64,000 nucleotides of DNA. It comes from DATCLS01 sp036563805. Its GTDB lineage: Bacteria > Actinomycetota > Acidimicrobiia > Acidimicrobiales > VFJN01. Positions 48,682-57,581 of this stretch are shown here, piece after piece. The notes beneath the pieces were generated by a model. It saw only the letters and a list, made by a program, of their open reading frames with translations, was not told the DNA's origin and ran no database searches. Position numbers and translations under genes: made by a program. The stretch is taken from NCBI GenBank assembly GCA_036563805.1, contig DATCLS010000089.1, forward strand, positions 1 to 64,000, read 5' to 3'. How positions within the stretch are numbered: the stretch's first letter is position 1; the number at the start of each line of letters is the position of its first letter.

Positions 48682-49506
48682 CTACCGCCCCGCCAGCTCG
48701 GCGACGACCGGGGCGAGCCTGTCGGCGTGCACGGCGCCGAAGACGAAGTAGGAGAAGCCGATCTCCTCCCGCCGCCGGTGGAGCTCGTCGGCGGCCGCCG
48801 CCGGGTCCTCGGGCAGCGTCTCCAGCGCGTCCGCTGCCCTCAGCGCCGCCGGGTCGAGGGTGGGGACGGCCAGGTGGGGCGCGACCGTGTCGCCGATCAC
48901 CGCCACTTGCTGCGCCAGCTCGAGGTCGCGGCCGGCGCCGTCGCCGTGGCGGGCGCGGAAGGCGCGCACCACCCGGGTGACCGCGGCCCGGTCGTCGTCG
49001 GGCATGAGCGCGAACGCGACCGTGTCGGCGATCTCGGCCGCCACCGCCTGAGCCTTGGCCCCACGCACGGCCATCACCACCGGCGTGCGCCGGTCGGGGC
49101 CATCGAGGTCGCGCAGCGCCGCCACCGCCTCGCGCACCTGGCCCAGCCGTTCGTCCCGGGGGACGACCGGCATGCCCCGGTCGCGCAGCTCGTCCTCGAT
49201 CCCGGGCCGGCCCGTGCCGATGCCCAGCTCGAACCGCCCCTCGGTGAGCACCGACAGCGAGTGCGCTTCCCAGGCCGTGACCCACTCCGGACGGAGCGGT
49301 GCGGCGTACACCCAGGTGCCCACCCGGACGTCGGCCAGGCTGGCGGCGACGGCCAGCAGGGGCGCCGGCGCCGGCTGCGTCTGCGGGAAGTCGGGCACCA
49401 GCGCCGTCGAGAAGCCGCGGTCGGCGAAGCGCCGGACCTGGTCCCGCCACGTTGGCAGATCGGTCGTGAGCGGGGCGGACACGCCAAAGCGGAACGGTCG
49501 GGTCAT
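48682..49506 (-). CDS. LLM-class oxidoreductase (TIGR03621-like)
   Basis: A 274-residue luciferase-like TIM-barrel protein: FRFGVSAPLTTDLPTWRDQVRRFADRGFSTALVPDF, VRVGTWVYAAPLRPE, HSLSVLTEGRFELGIGTGRPG and GFSYFVFGAVHADRLAPVVAEL at the end, which is the pattern of the F420-type TIGR03621 family. Substrate unknown. It stands alone on the minus strand between decayed DNA and the divergent ArsR gene (129-bp spacer with the ArsR operator). Confidence 0.88.
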   Translation of the reverse strand: MTRPFRFGVSAPLTTDLPTWRDQVRRFADRGFSTALVPDFPQTQPAPAPLLAVAASLADVRVGTWVYAAPLRPEWVTAWEAHSLSVLTEGRFELGIGTGRPGIEDELRDRGMPVVPRDERLGQVREAVAALRDLDGPDRRTPVVMAVRGAKAQAVAAEIADTVAFALMPDDDRAAVTRVVRAFRARHGDGAGRDLELAQQVAVIGDTVAPHLAVPTLDPAALRAADALETLPEDPAAAADELHRRREEIGFSYFVFGAVHADRLAPVVAELAGR

Positions 49507-49600
49507 GCCGGCTCAGACGGGCCGCCGGCCCTGAACTCATCGGCGCCGGGCTGGTCGGATCCGCCGGGCCCGGGCTGCGATCCGACCGGGCATCCCACCC

Positions 49601-49631
49601 TTGACCGTCACTTGGTAAGTGATAGCTTACC
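49601..49631 (+). promoter_or_regulatory. Promoter with ArsR-type operator
   Basis: GGTAAGTGATAGCTTACC (49614-49631) is an 18-bp inverted repeat (GGTAAG-N6-CTTACC). It overlaps a promoter reading TTGACC (49601-49606), 16-bp spacing, TAGCTT (49623-49628). The ArsR gene's GTG is 4 nt beyond. Position over the -10 box fits autorepression of the arsR-SRPBCC operon. Confidence 0.65.
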
Positions 49632-49635
49632 GTTC

Positions 49636-49977
49636 GTGGCGACTTACGGATCGACGGACGGCGCCTGGAACGCGCTGGGCGACCCGACCCGGCGCGCCAT
49701 CCTCGAACGCTTGGCCGAGCGGCCGTGCGCGGTCGGCGAGCTCGCCGCCGAGCTCCCGGTCAGCCGGCCGGCGGTCTCCCAGCACCTGAAGGTGCTCAAG
49801 CAGTCGGGCCTCGTCGACGACGAGACGGCCGGCACCCGGCGCATCTACCGGCTCAACCCCGCCGGCGTGCGGGCGCTGCGCGACCAGCTCGACACCTTCT
49901 GGACGCGCGCCCTGCGGAACTACGGCCAGGTGGTCGAGGAAGCAACCGACGACGACCCCTCGGAGGGTGAGACATGA
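49636..49977 (+). CDS. ArsR-family winged-helix repressor
   Basis: A 113-residue regulator: GAWNALGDPTRRAILERLAERPCAVGELAAELPVSRPAVSQHLKVLKQSGLV is a complete ArsR HTH, followed by a wing (GTRRIYRLN) and a C-terminal helix. The metal-binding CxC of metal sensors is absent, so this is the non-metal type commonly paired with an SRPBCC/AHSA1 protein. GTG 49636 follows the operator directly. Its end overlaps the SRPBCC gene by 4 nt (ATGA). Confidence 0.93.
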   Translation: MATYGSTDGAWNALGDPTRRAILERLAERPCAVGELAAELPVSRPAVSQHLKVLKQSGLVDDETAGTRRIYRLNPAGVRALRDQLDTFWTRALRNYGQVVEEATDDDPSEGET

Positions 49978-50450
49978 CGGAGGCAACCGACACCGTGGTG
50001 CGCAAGGAGATCGTGGTCCCGGCGCCCGTCGAGCGCGCCTTCACGGCGTTCACCGAGCGCTTCGGCGACTTCAAGCCCCGCGAGCACAACCTGCTCGGCG
50101 CCCCGATCGTCGAGACCACGTTCGAGCCCCGGGTCGGCGGCCACATCGTCGACCGGGCGGAGGACGGCAGCGAGTGCCGGTGGGCCCGCATCCTGGCCTA
50201 CGAGCCGCCAGACCGGGTCGTGTTCAGCTGGGACATCGGCCCGACGTGGCAGCTCGAGCCCGACGCCGCCAACGCCAGCGAGGTCGAGGTGCGCTTCACC
50301 GCCGACGGCCCCGACCGGACCGTGGTGACGCTCGAGCACCGCCACATCGACCGCCACGGTCCCGGCTGGGAGAACATCCGCCACGGCGTCGAGGGCGACG
50401 GCGGCTGGCCGCTCTACCTCGACCGCTACGCCGGCCTGTTGGCGGCGTAG
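49974..50450 (+). CDS. SRPBCC (AHSA1-like) domain protein
   Basis: A 158-residue START-like helix-grip protein: VVRKEIVVPAPVERAFTAFTERFGDFKP, the FEPRVGGHIVDR turn, WARILAYEPPDRVVFSWDI, and the C-terminal helix DGGWPLYLDRYAGLLA. Such proteins bind a hydrophobic ligand and are regularly co-operonic with an ArsR repressor; ligand unknown. Coupled to arsR by ATGA. Confidence 0.92.
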   Translation: MTEATDTVVRKEIVVPAPVERAFTAFTERFGDFKPREHNLLGAPIVETTFEPRVGGHIVDRAEDGSECRWARILAYEPPDRVVFSWDIGPTWQLEPDAANASEVEVRFTADGPDRTVVTLEHRHIDRHGPGWENIRHGVEGDGGWPLYLDRYAGLLAA

Positions 50451-50886
50451 CGCCGGGCGGCGCCGGCCGTCGAGCCCACGGCGACGGGGGGTCGACGGCC
50501 GACCACGCCCACGAGCGGCCACGCGGTCGAGCGGCCACGCCCACGAACGTCGACGCCCACGGCCGACCACGCCCACGGCCGCGCGTCGATCTCCGCCAGC
50601 GGCGGCCGCTTCAGCGCCGCGGGGGCGGACGACGCCTCGACCCCGGCCCGGGCCAGCCCGGCCACCCCGGCGGCGCCGAGCCGGCGATCTCGGCCATCCG
50701 CCGGTGCTCGGTGTCGAGGTCGACGCCGGGACGCCGGCCCGCCGCCGACCGGACCACGCTCCGCGGTGGCGGGTGTCCCGACCTGGCCTGGCCCGCCGCC
50801 GGGGCCGGACCCCGGCCGCCCGCCCCCGACCGAGCTGCCGTCACCCCGGCCGACCGCGTAGCGTCCGCTCGCGAAGGGGGTGACCG
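50451..50886. other. 436-bp intergenic region with short GC repeats
   Basis: No credible gene. ACGGCCGACCACGCCCACG occurs at 50495-50513 and again at 50559-50577 (period 64), among other CCACGCCCACG units. From 50600 to 50860 the sequence is plain GC-rich with no motif I recognise. GAAGGGGGTG before ATG 50887 is the ribosome-binding site of the next gene. Confidence 0.6.
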
Positions 50887-52320
50887 ATGAGTGATCTCGA
50901 CGCCGCCCTGGCGGCCGTGGTCGGAGCCGACAACGTCGACGTCGGCGAGCGGGTCCGGGAGGACGACACGCACGACGAGTGCCTGACGGTGGCCGGGGTC
51001 CGGCCGGCGGCGGTCGTCCGGCCGGCGTCCACCGACGAGGTGGCCGGCATCGTCACCGAGTGCCACCGGCGCCGGGTGCCGGTCACGGCCCGCGGGTCGG
51101 GCACCGGGCTGTCCGGCGCTTGCGTCCCGGTCGAGGGCGGTGTCGTGGTCTCGTTCGAGCGGATGGCGTCGATCCTCGAGATCGACGCGACCAACCACGT
51201 CGCCGTCGTCCAGCCGGGCGTGACCCTGCAGCAGCTGGACGAGGCGCTCCAGCCCCACGGCCTCGTCTATCCCGTGTTCCCCGGCGAGAGCTCCGCGTCG
51301 CTGGGCGGGAACGTCGCCACCAACGCCGGGGGCATGCGGGCGGTCAAGTACGGCGTGACCCGCCACCAGGTGCTCGGGCTCACCGCCGTGCTCGGTACCG
51401 GCGAGACGCTGAGCACCGGCGGCAAGTTCGTCAAGGCGACGACGGGCTACGACCTGACCCAGCTCATCATCGGGTCCGAGGGCACGCTGGCGCTCGTCAC
51501 CGAGGCGATCCTCCGGCTCTATCCCCGCCCGGCGCACGCGGCCACGCTGCTGGCGCCGTTCACCACGCTCGAGGCGATCGCCGAGGCCGTCCCCCGCATC
51601 GTCGCCAGCGGCATCGGCCCGCTGATCGTCGAGTACATCGACCGCATGGCCATGGCCGGCATCGTGAAGGCTTCCGGCCTCGACCTCGGCGTCCCCGCCG
51701 ACGTCAAGTCGCACGCCGCGGCGTACCTGGTGGTGGTGCTCGAACAGCGGCGCGCCGACCGGCTCGAGGAGGACGTCGAGGAGCTGGCGACGCTCACCAG
51801 CGACCTCGGCGCGCTCGACGTCTACGTGCTCCCGGCCCAGGCGGGCGCCCAGCTGATCGAGGGCCGGGAGCGGGCGTTCTGGACGGCCAAGGCGGCCGGC
51901 GCCGACGACATCGTCGACGTGGTCGTGCCCCGCGCCAGCATCCCCGAGTACATGGCCGCCGTGGCCGCCGCCGGCGAGGCCACCGGCAGCGTGATCGTGG
52001 CGTGCGGACACGCCGGCGACGGCAACGTGCACCTGTCCGTGTACCAGCCCGACGACGCGGTGCGCGACGAGCTCCTCCGCCGCCTGTTCGTCCGGGGTCG
52101 CGAGCTCGGCGGCGCCATCTCGGGTGAGCACGGCATCGGGCGGGCCAAGCGGCGCTGGTACGAGGAGCTCGAGGACCCGACCAAGCTCGCTTTGTTCCGC
52201 CGGATCAAGGCGTCCTTCGACCCGGCGGGGATCCTCAACCCCGGCGCAATCTTCTCGGAGTCGGCGGCGGAGACGGCGGAGGCGGCGGCCGCGGCGCCGG
52301 CGGCGTCGACGACGCCATGA
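50887..52320 (+). CDS. FAD-linked oxidase, GlcD-type 2-hydroxyacid/D-lactate dehydrogenase
   Basis: A 477-residue VAO-fold flavoprotein that oxidises a 2-hydroxy acid. The FAD domain has ARGSGTGLSGACVP, VQPGVTLQQLDEAL, GNVATNAGGMRAVKYG and IIGSEGTLALVTEAIL. The C-terminal domain has CGHAGDGNVH and SGEHGIGRAK, the substrate/metal motifs of the glycolate oxidase GlcD/D-lactate group. The last 20 residues are Ala/Glu/Thr-rich. It ends in ATGA overlap with the ThDP enzyme gene, so a hydroxyacid could be oxidised to a 2-oxoacid and handed to that enzyme (inference). Confidence 0.93.
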   Translation: MSDLDAALAAVVGADNVDVGERVREDDTHDECLTVAGVRPAAVVRPASTDEVAGIVTECHRRRVPVTARGSGTGLSGACVPVEGGVVVSFERMASILEIDATNHVAVVQPGVTLQQLDEALQPHGLVYPVFPGESSASLGGNVATNAGGMRAVKYGVTRHQVLGLTAVLGTGETLSTGGKFVKATTGYDLTQLIIGSEGTLALVTEAILRLYPRPAHAATLLAPFTTLEAIAEAVPRIVASGIGPLIVEYIDRMAMAGIVKASGLDLGVPADVKSHAAAYLVVVLEQRRADRLEEDVEELATLTSDLGALDVYVLPAQAGAQLIEGRERAFWTAKAAGADDIVDVVVPRASIPEYMAAVAAAGEATGSVIVACGHAGDGNVHLSVYQPDDAVRDELLRRLFVRGRELGGAISGEHGIGRAKRRWYEELEDPTKLALFRRIKASFDPAGILNPGAIFSESAAETAEAAAAAPAASTTP

Positions 52321-53900
52321 GCGGTGGGAAGGGTATGAGCGACCCGAACGGCATGAACGGCGCCCGGGCCCTCCTGCGCACGCTGGTCGCCGCCGGGGTC
52401 GACGTGTGCTTCATGAACCCGGGCACCTCGGAGATGCACTTCGTCGCCGCCCTCGACGACGTGCCCGAGATGCGCGGCGTGCTCGCCCTGTTCGAGGGCG
52501 TCGCCACCGGGGCCGCCGACGGCTACGCCCGGATGGCGGGCCGGCCGGCCGCGGTCCTCCTCCACCTCGGGCCCGGCCTCGGCAACGGACTCGCCAACCT
52601 GCACAACGCCCGCCGGGCCGGTTCCCCCGTGGTCGCCGTCGTCGGCGACCACGCCACCCACCACAAGCGCTACGACGCGCCGCTCGACTCCGACATCCCG
52701 ACGGCCGCCCGCAACGTCTCGACGTGGGTCCGGGCCTCGGGCTCGCCGGCGGAGGTGGCCGCCGACGCCGCCGAGGCCGTCGCCGCCGCGCTCGGGCCGC
52801 CGGGCCAGGTCGCCACGCTGATCCTCCCGGCGGACGTGAGCTGGACCGACGGGGCGGAGCCGGCGACCCCGCGGCCGCCGGCCGCGCCGCGCCCGCCGGC
52901 CGACGACGCGGTGGCGGCCGTCGCCGCCGCGCTGGCGGGCGGCGAGCCGGCCGCGCTGCTCCTGGGCGGGACGGCGTGTCGGGCGCGGGCGCTCAGGGCC
53001 GCCGGCCGGGTCGGCGCCACGACCGGGGCCCGGCTGCTGTGCGAGACGTTCCCGGCCCGGCTGGAGCGGGGCGCCGGCCTCCCGCCGGTCGAGCGGCTCG
53101 GCTACCTGGCCGAGCAGGCGACGAAGCAGCTCGACGGCCTGCGGCACCTGGTCCTGGTGGACGCCAAGCACCCCGTGTCGTTCTTCGCCTACCCGGGGCT
53201 GCCGAGCGACCTCGTGCCCGATGGCTGCGCGGTCCACGTGCTCGCCGGGCCTGGCGACGACGCCGCCGCGGCCCTGGAGGGTCTGGCCGAGGTCGTCGGC
53301 GCCCCCGCCGACGCTGCGGTCCCCCAGCCCGCCCGGCGGCCCGACCTCCCGACCGGGCCGCTGACGCCGCGGGGCGTCGCCGACGTTCTCGGGCACCTCC
53401 TGCCCGAGAACGCCATCGTCTCCGACGAGGGCAACACGGCCGGCGCCTACGCGGCGCGGTCCACCGCCGGCGCCCCGCGCCACGACTGGCTGTGCCTCAC
53501 CGGCGGCGCCATCGGGCAGGGCCTGCCCGTCGCCCTCGGCGCCGCCGTCGCCTGCCCCGACCGGCGGGTGATCGCGCTCCAGGCCGACGGCAGCGCCCTG
53601 TACACGCCGCAGTCGTGGTGGACGATGGCGCGCGAGCGTCTGGACGTCACCACCCTGCTGCTCAACAACCGGAGCTATGCCGTCCTCAACCGGGAGCTCG
53701 ACCGGGTCGGGGCGACCGCCGGCGGCCCCCGGGCCAAGGCGATGCTCCGGCTCGACGATCCCGAGCTCGACCTGGTCGGCCTGGCCGCCTCGATGGGCGT
53801 TCCGGCGTCCCGGGCCACCACGTGCGAGGAGCTGGCCGAGCAGCTGGCCGCCAGCCTCGACCGGCCCGGGCCCGCGGTCATCGACTGCGTGCTGCCGTAG
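52317..53900 (+). CDS. Acetolactate-synthase-like ThDP enzyme
   Basis: A 527-residue thiamine-diphosphate enzyme: FMNPGTSEMHFVAALDDVPEM, the catalytic Glu in LFEGVATGAADGYARM (near residue 60), GDHATHHK, and the ThDP/Mg motif ADGSALYTPQSWW...NNRSY. It belongs to the large-subunit-like group that lacks a regulatory IlvN partner and may be a 2-oxoacid decarboxylase rather than a true acetolactate synthase. A Pro/Ala-rich linker lies near residue 180. ATG 52317 overlaps the upstream gene; ATG 52335 and 52353 are alternatives. Likely co-operates with the FAD oxidase. Confidence 0.92.
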   Translation: MSGGKGMSDPNGMNGARALLRTLVAAGVDVCFMNPGTSEMHFVAALDDVPEMRGVLALFEGVATGAADGYARMAGRPAAVLLHLGPGLGNGLANLHNARRAGSPVVAVVGDHATHHKRYDAPLDSDIPTAARNVSTWVRASGSPAEVAADAAEAVAAALGPPGQVATLILPADVSWTDGAEPATPRPPAAPRPPADDAVAAVAAALAGGEPAALLLGGTACRARALRAAGRVGATTGARLLCETFPARLERGAGLPPVERLGYLAEQATKQLDGLRHLVLVDAKHPVSFFAYPGLPSDLVPDGCAVHVLAGPGDDAAAALEGLAEVVGAPADAAVPQPARRPDLPTGPLTPRGVADVLGHLLPENAIVSDEGNTAGAYAARSTAGAPRHDWLCLTGGAIGQGLPVALGAAVACPDRRVIALQADGSALYTPQSWWTMARERLDVTTLLLNNRSYAVLNRELDRVGATAGGPRAKAMLRLDDPELDLVGLAASMGVPASRATTCEELAEQLAASLDRPGPAVIDCVLP

Positions 53901-53924
53901 GGGCGTGCGGCCCGCGGCCGCCCG

Positions 53925-54539
53925 TCAGGCGAGGGCGGCCGCGGGCGCGTGGCGGGCGGCCCGCTGGGACGCCCGCAGGATCCGGGGGTCGAGCAGGGCC
54001 GCTTTGTAGGGGGCGAGCTCGCCGGTGGTCCACCGGACGCTGTGGTGGGCGTGCAGCTCGGTGGCGAGGGCCCACCGGGCGAGGCCCGTGTAGAGCCGGT
54101 CCTCGTTCAGCCAGGCCGAGAGCTCGCCGTGGCGGCCGAAGTCGTGCCCCGCCCAGCCGTGGCTGAGGATGTCGTGGACCGCCCGGAACCGGTCGTGGGC
54201 GCCACCGGGAGCCGGGTCGAGCAGCGGGTGGCGCCGGTCGTGGTCGTCGGCGACCGGTTCGACCTCGAGGACGCGGTGGGCCCGGACCGACTCCGTCAGC
54301 TCGGCGGCGTCCGCGTACGGCTCCGGGCGCCGGGTGAGCGCGACGCGCACCCGGTGCGCCGCCCCGGCGCCTGTGAGCAGGGCGAACAGCCGGTCGGCCT
54401 GGGCGCTGAGGTCAGCGTACGCCGCCCGCACGAGCGGGTCGTGCGGCGCCGAGGGGGCCTCGGCGAACGCGGCCGCCACCCGACGGGCGCTCGCGGGGTC
54501 CACCAGGAACGGCCGGATCGGGATGGTTGCCGCGCCCAT
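53925..54539 (-). CDS. Hypothetical protein with FRAVHD-x3-H motif
   Basis: A 204-residue protein of no family I can name with confidence. The core is DRFRAVHDILSHGWAGHDFGRHGELSAWLNE, followed by LARWALATELHAHHSVRW; His/Asp-rich helices of this kind occur in a family of actinobacterial and phage proteins of unknown function. The N-terminal half (IPIRPFLVDPASARRVAAAF) is helical. No signal peptide. ATG 54539 start. Convergent with the ThDP gene; the 240-bp spacer to the next gene contains a duplicated CCGAGACGCGGGGGC. Confidence 0.6.
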   Translation of the reverse strand: MGAATIPIRPFLVDPASARRVAAAFAEAPSAPHDPLVRAAYADLSAQADRLFALLTGAGAAHRVRVALTRRPEPYADAAELTESVRAHRVLEVEPVADDHDRRHPLLDPAPGGAHDRFRAVHDILSHGWAGHDFGRHGELSAWLNEDRLYTGLARWALATELHAHHSVRWTTGELAPYKAALLDPRILRASQRAARHAPAAALA

Positions 54540-54721
54540 GGCGGTCTGGCTTACCCCCTGGCGGCGTCTCCGAGACGCGGGGGCACCCGACCGCCGAGAC
54601 GCGGGGGCGCCGCCCGGCCGGGACGGCCGAGGCACGGTGACGGCCCGTGGGGGCCGCCGGCCGCCGGGCCTGCCCGACGGTCGTGGTGGGGCCCGGCGAA
54701 ATCGGGCCACCTGGGCCGCCC

Positions 54722-54739
54722 TAAAATATTTATATGTAA
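54722..54739. promoter_or_regulatory. AT-rich promoter island
   Basis: TAAAATATTTATATGTAA (54722-54739) is an 18-bp almost pure AT island in about 75% GC surroundings, 40 bp before ATG 54780. It contains TAAAAT and TATATG as -10 candidates and the palindrome AAATATTT. It may serve the gene at 54780 and possibly the divergent 54539 gene. Confidence 0.5.
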
Positions 54740-54779
54740 GGCCGGGCCGGCCGGCCCACCGGGGACGGAGGGACCACGC

Positions 54780-55631
54780 ATGCTGCGCGACATCCGGGAG
54801 CTGACCGACGACCAGGCGGCGTACGCCGAGGAGCTGCGACGTCGGTGGGGCGGCCTGCTGAGCTACCGCTACATCGGCCGCCGCTACGCCAACATGGACG
54901 TCGGCCCCGTCGACGACACGGTCACCCTGCGCCGCGACATGCGCAACGCCACCGGCGGGATCCTGCTGGCCGTCCTCGGGATCGCCTCGCCGGAGGGTGG
55001 CGGCATGTCCGACCTCGAGGCGGTGCCGAACCCCGTCGTCCACTCCTGCCAGATACTCGACCCGGGCCGCGACGTCCGCCGCATCGAGGTCGACTCCGAG
55101 GTGCTCCGGCGGGGCCGGCAGATGGGCTACAGCCGCTCCCGCATCGTCGACGCCGACGACCCGGGCCGGGTGCTGGCGCTGACCGAGGGGCAGGGCATCA
55201 GCCTCGGCGACCCGCCGCCCGGCCTGGAGAGGATGGAGACCGACCCGATCGAGGTGGCCGACTCGCCGGACCTGCCGCCGCTCTGGCAGGTGTTCGGCGC
55301 CCACCGGCGGGAGGACGGCCGCTGGGCGCTGCCGGAGCTGGCCGTCGAGCTCGCCTCGCCCGACGCCGCGCTGCACATCGGCCCCCAGTTCGTGGTGCTG
55401 GAGACGGCCGCTCTCGACCTGGCCGGCGACGCCGCCGGGACCCACCGCCTCCAGGGGCTGGCGTCGCACGTGATGTTCCTGGCCCGCGGCAAGGTCGGGC
55501 CGTTCCGGACCGAGGGCGAGCCGTTCCGGGGCACGGTCGGCACGGTCGGCGTCCGCCTGCAGATCTTCGACGAGGGGGCCGGCGACCGCCGCATCACCGC
55601 CGGCTCGTATCTGTTCCGGATCGAGGACTAG
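54780..55631 (+). CDS. Double hotdog-like (thioesterase-fold) hypothetical protein
   Basis: A 283-residue protein that reads as two hotdog-like halves. The first has GGILLAVLGIASPEGGGMSD (PaaI-like helix), NPVVHSCQILDPGRDVRRIEVDSEVLRRGRQMGYSRSRIVD, matching the thioesterase strand pattern. The second (about 150-283) has WALPELAVELASPDAALHIGPQFVVLETAAL and GSYLFRIED. It may bind or hydrolyse acyl-CoA; catalytic residues are not certain. GGACGGAGGGA precedes ATG 54780. Stands alone after the AT-rich promoter island. Confidence 0.7.
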   Translation: MLRDIRELTDDQAAYAEELRRRWGGLLSYRYIGRRYANMDVGPVDDTVTLRRDMRNATGGILLAVLGIASPEGGGMSDLEAVPNPVVHSCQILDPGRDVRRIEVDSEVLRRGRQMGYSRSRIVDADDPGRVLALTEGQGISLGDPPPGLERMETDPIEVADSPDLPPLWQVFGAHRREDGRWALPELAVELASPDAALHIGPQFVVLETAALDLAGDAAGTHRLQGLASHVMFLARGKVGPFRTEGEPFRGTVGTVGVRLQIFDEGAGDRRITAGSYLFRIED

Positions 55632-55698
55632 CACGACCGGCCCGGCGACGCTCTGGCCGCGACCACAGGCCGGGCCGCCGGTGCTAGGAACCCCTCCC

Positions 55699-56379
55699 GT
55701 GTGGGGACGTGTGCTGACCGCCGCGGCGGGGGCGGCGTTGGTGGTGTCGGTGGCCGGCTGTGCGGACGAGGCCGACCCGGAGGACGCCTTGTCGGGACCC
55801 GTGGTCCTCGAGGACCACTGGCACGCCGCCTTCGGCGTGTACGTCTGCGACCGCTTCCTGCCCAATCCACCCGACTTCGACAGCCCGCACGGCATCCACA
55901 CCCACGGCGACGGCGTCATCCACATCCATCCCTTCACGAGCGACGGCGCCGGCGACAACGCCACGCTCGGCCTGTTCCTCGAGGGGGCGGGCATCGAGGT
56001 CTCCGACGACGAGCTGGTCGTGGACGACGAGACCTACCGGGCGGGAGACGATGCATGCGGCGGTGAGGAAGCCGAGGTCGTCGTGCTGCAATGGGCCGAC
56101 GTCTACGCCGATGCCGAGCCCGAGCGCGTCGACCCGTCCGCCCGCTTCCGCCAGGACGGCGAGGGGTACGTCGTGGCGTTCGTCCCCGCGGGCACCGAGG
56201 TGCCCGTGCCCGAGTCGGCCGCCGACCTCGAGGCGTTGGGCCGCCTGGACTCGAGGGAGCTCTACATCCCCACCACGTCGCGCCGGCCGGGCGGGGACGG
56301 CCAGGACGGCGGGGTCGGCGAGGGCGGCGGGCTCGGCGAGGGCGGGGGTCCGCCGCCGGCACCGACGCCCGCACGCTGA
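55699..56379 (+). CDS. Histidine-rich lipoprotein of unknown function
   Basis: A 226-residue exported protein: the signal WGRVLTAAAGAALVVSVAGC ends in a lipobox Cys. The mature part starts with a His-rich block (HWHAAFGVYVCDRFLPNPP, then GIHTHGDGVIHIHPF) that looks like a metal site, followed by an acidic domain (VVVLQWADVYADAEPERVDP). The last 30 residues are Gly/Pro-rich repeats (GGVGEGGGLGEGGG). I recall the HTHGDG-type block in other actinobacterial lipoproteins without an assigned role. GTG 55699 preferred; GTG 55681 adds six residues. The 254 bp that follow contain no gene. Confidence 0.78.
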   Translation: MWGRVLTAAAGAALVVSVAGCADEADPEDALSGPVVLEDHWHAAFGVYVCDRFLPNPPDFDSPHGIHTHGDGVIHIHPFTSDGAGDNATLGLFLEGAGIEVSDDELVVDDETYRAGDDACGGEEAEVVVLQWADVYADAEPERVDPSARFRQDGEGYVVAFVPAGTEVPVPESAADLEALGRLDSRELYIPTTSRRPGGDGQDGGVGEGGGLGEGGGPPPAPTPAR

Positions 56380-56633
56380 CCGACGGCTTCTCCGCGGTCG
56401 AGACGCTCGACCCGCTGGCTGGCCCCGCCCCTCCCGAGCCCGCGTCTCGACTGGATGGGCGACGGCGACCTGGGCCTCCCCGACGAGCCGGCGGTGGGCG
56501 CCGAGGTCGTGACGTCGGCCGGCCACCGAGGACGACGCCCACCCCCTCTCGGACGGGGCTGCGGCCGACCGACCCCGGCCCCGCCGGTGGGCAGTGCGAC
56601 CGGCGTGTAGCCGCGCCCGCGGTGGCATGAGCC

Positions 56634-57581
56634 TCACGGTCCCAGGTGGATCGATGACCCGAGTGGCAGCTCGGCCAGGAGCTCGGCGAGGGTGGTCACG
56701 GCGTGGAGGTGGTGGACGCCGGCCGGCAGGCGACCCGCGAGCCGCGCCGCCGCGGCGGCGACCTCCGCGGTCGCCCGCGCTTCGCTGCGTCCTGCGACCC
56801 AGCGGGTCACGCCACCCTGGGCGCGGGCCAGGACGAGCCACCGTTCCCCGCCCGGCAGCGGAAGACGGCGGGGCGCACGCGACGCGCCCGGCACCCACGT
56901 CAGGGCTGCGAGCCCCAGGGTGGCGAGCCGCGAGTCGAGCCCGAACCAGGTGCGCACGGGCACGCCGAGGTCGCGGGTCAGCACGTGCTGGTCGGCGTAG
57001 TCGGCGCGTCCGAGCCGCCGCGTTCCGTATCCGGGTAGCGCGAAGCGCCGCCGCTGGGTGTAGTTGCGGACGTCCTCGCCGGTGGCGGGATCGCGGAAGT
57101 GGCGTCCCAGCAGGCCGTACGCCCACCGCGTCGAGGCGTCGCCGTGCCGCTCGCCGGCGCCGAGCACGATGGCGATGTCGATGGGGTCGGCCGGGGACGT
57201 GTCGTGCACGGCGGCGGCCAGCAGGTTGGTCAGGCCGGGCGCCAGGCCGACGCTCAGGAGCACCGGGGCCGCGGGGTCGAGCCGCTCCAGCGCGGCGACG
57301 TAGGTGGCGGTGGCGGTGACGTCCACGACGCCGACGCCGCCCTCGGTCAGGGCGGCGACCGCGCCGGGCTCCTCGACCCCCGAGGCGTTGACGACGACGT
57401 CTACGTCGGCTGCCGCCGCGCGCAGGCCGTCCAGGTCGCGGAGGTCGACGACCCGGTCCGCCCGCGCCGGGTCCCGGCCCGCAGCGATGGCCACGCCGTG
57501 CGCGCTCCGCACGGCATCGACGACGAGAGCCCCGACGGCGCCATAGCCGCCGAGGACGAGCGCCTTCACGCCGGGCTCCAC
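56634..57581 (-). CDS. Saccharopine-dehydrogenase-like NAD(P)-binding protein
   Basis: A 315-residue protein with an N-terminal Rossmann fold: VKALVLGGYGAVGALVVDAV (GGxGxxG), AAGRDPARADRVVDLRD, VVVNASGVEEPG, and a central LSVGLAPGLTNLLAAAV typical of saccharopine-dehydrogenase-like reductases. Substrate unknown. GTG 57581 overlaps the methyltransferase 3' end by 16 nt, so the two are co-translated. GTG 57569 is an alternative start. Confidence 0.88.
   Translation of the reverse strand: MEPGVKALVLGGYGAVGALVVDAVRSAHGVAIAAGRDPARADRVVDLRDLDGLRAAAADVDVVVNASGVEEPGAVAALTEGGVGVVDVTATATYVAALERLDPAAPVLLSVGLAPGLTNLLAAAVHDTSPADPIDIAIVLGAGERHGDASTRWAYGLLGRHFRDPATGEDVRNYTQRRRFALPGYGTRRLGRADYADQHVLTRDLGVPVRTWFGLDSRLATLGLAALTWVPGASRAPRRLPLPGGERWLVLARAQGGVTRWVAGRSEARATAEVAAAAARLAGRLPAGVHHLHAVTTLAELLAELPLGSSIHLGP

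Noticed and set aside
56380..56633. Possible gene fragment (WMGDGDLGLPDEPAVGAEVV) after the His-rich lipoprotein
   Set aside because: Short, without a start site or family match; treated as non-coding.
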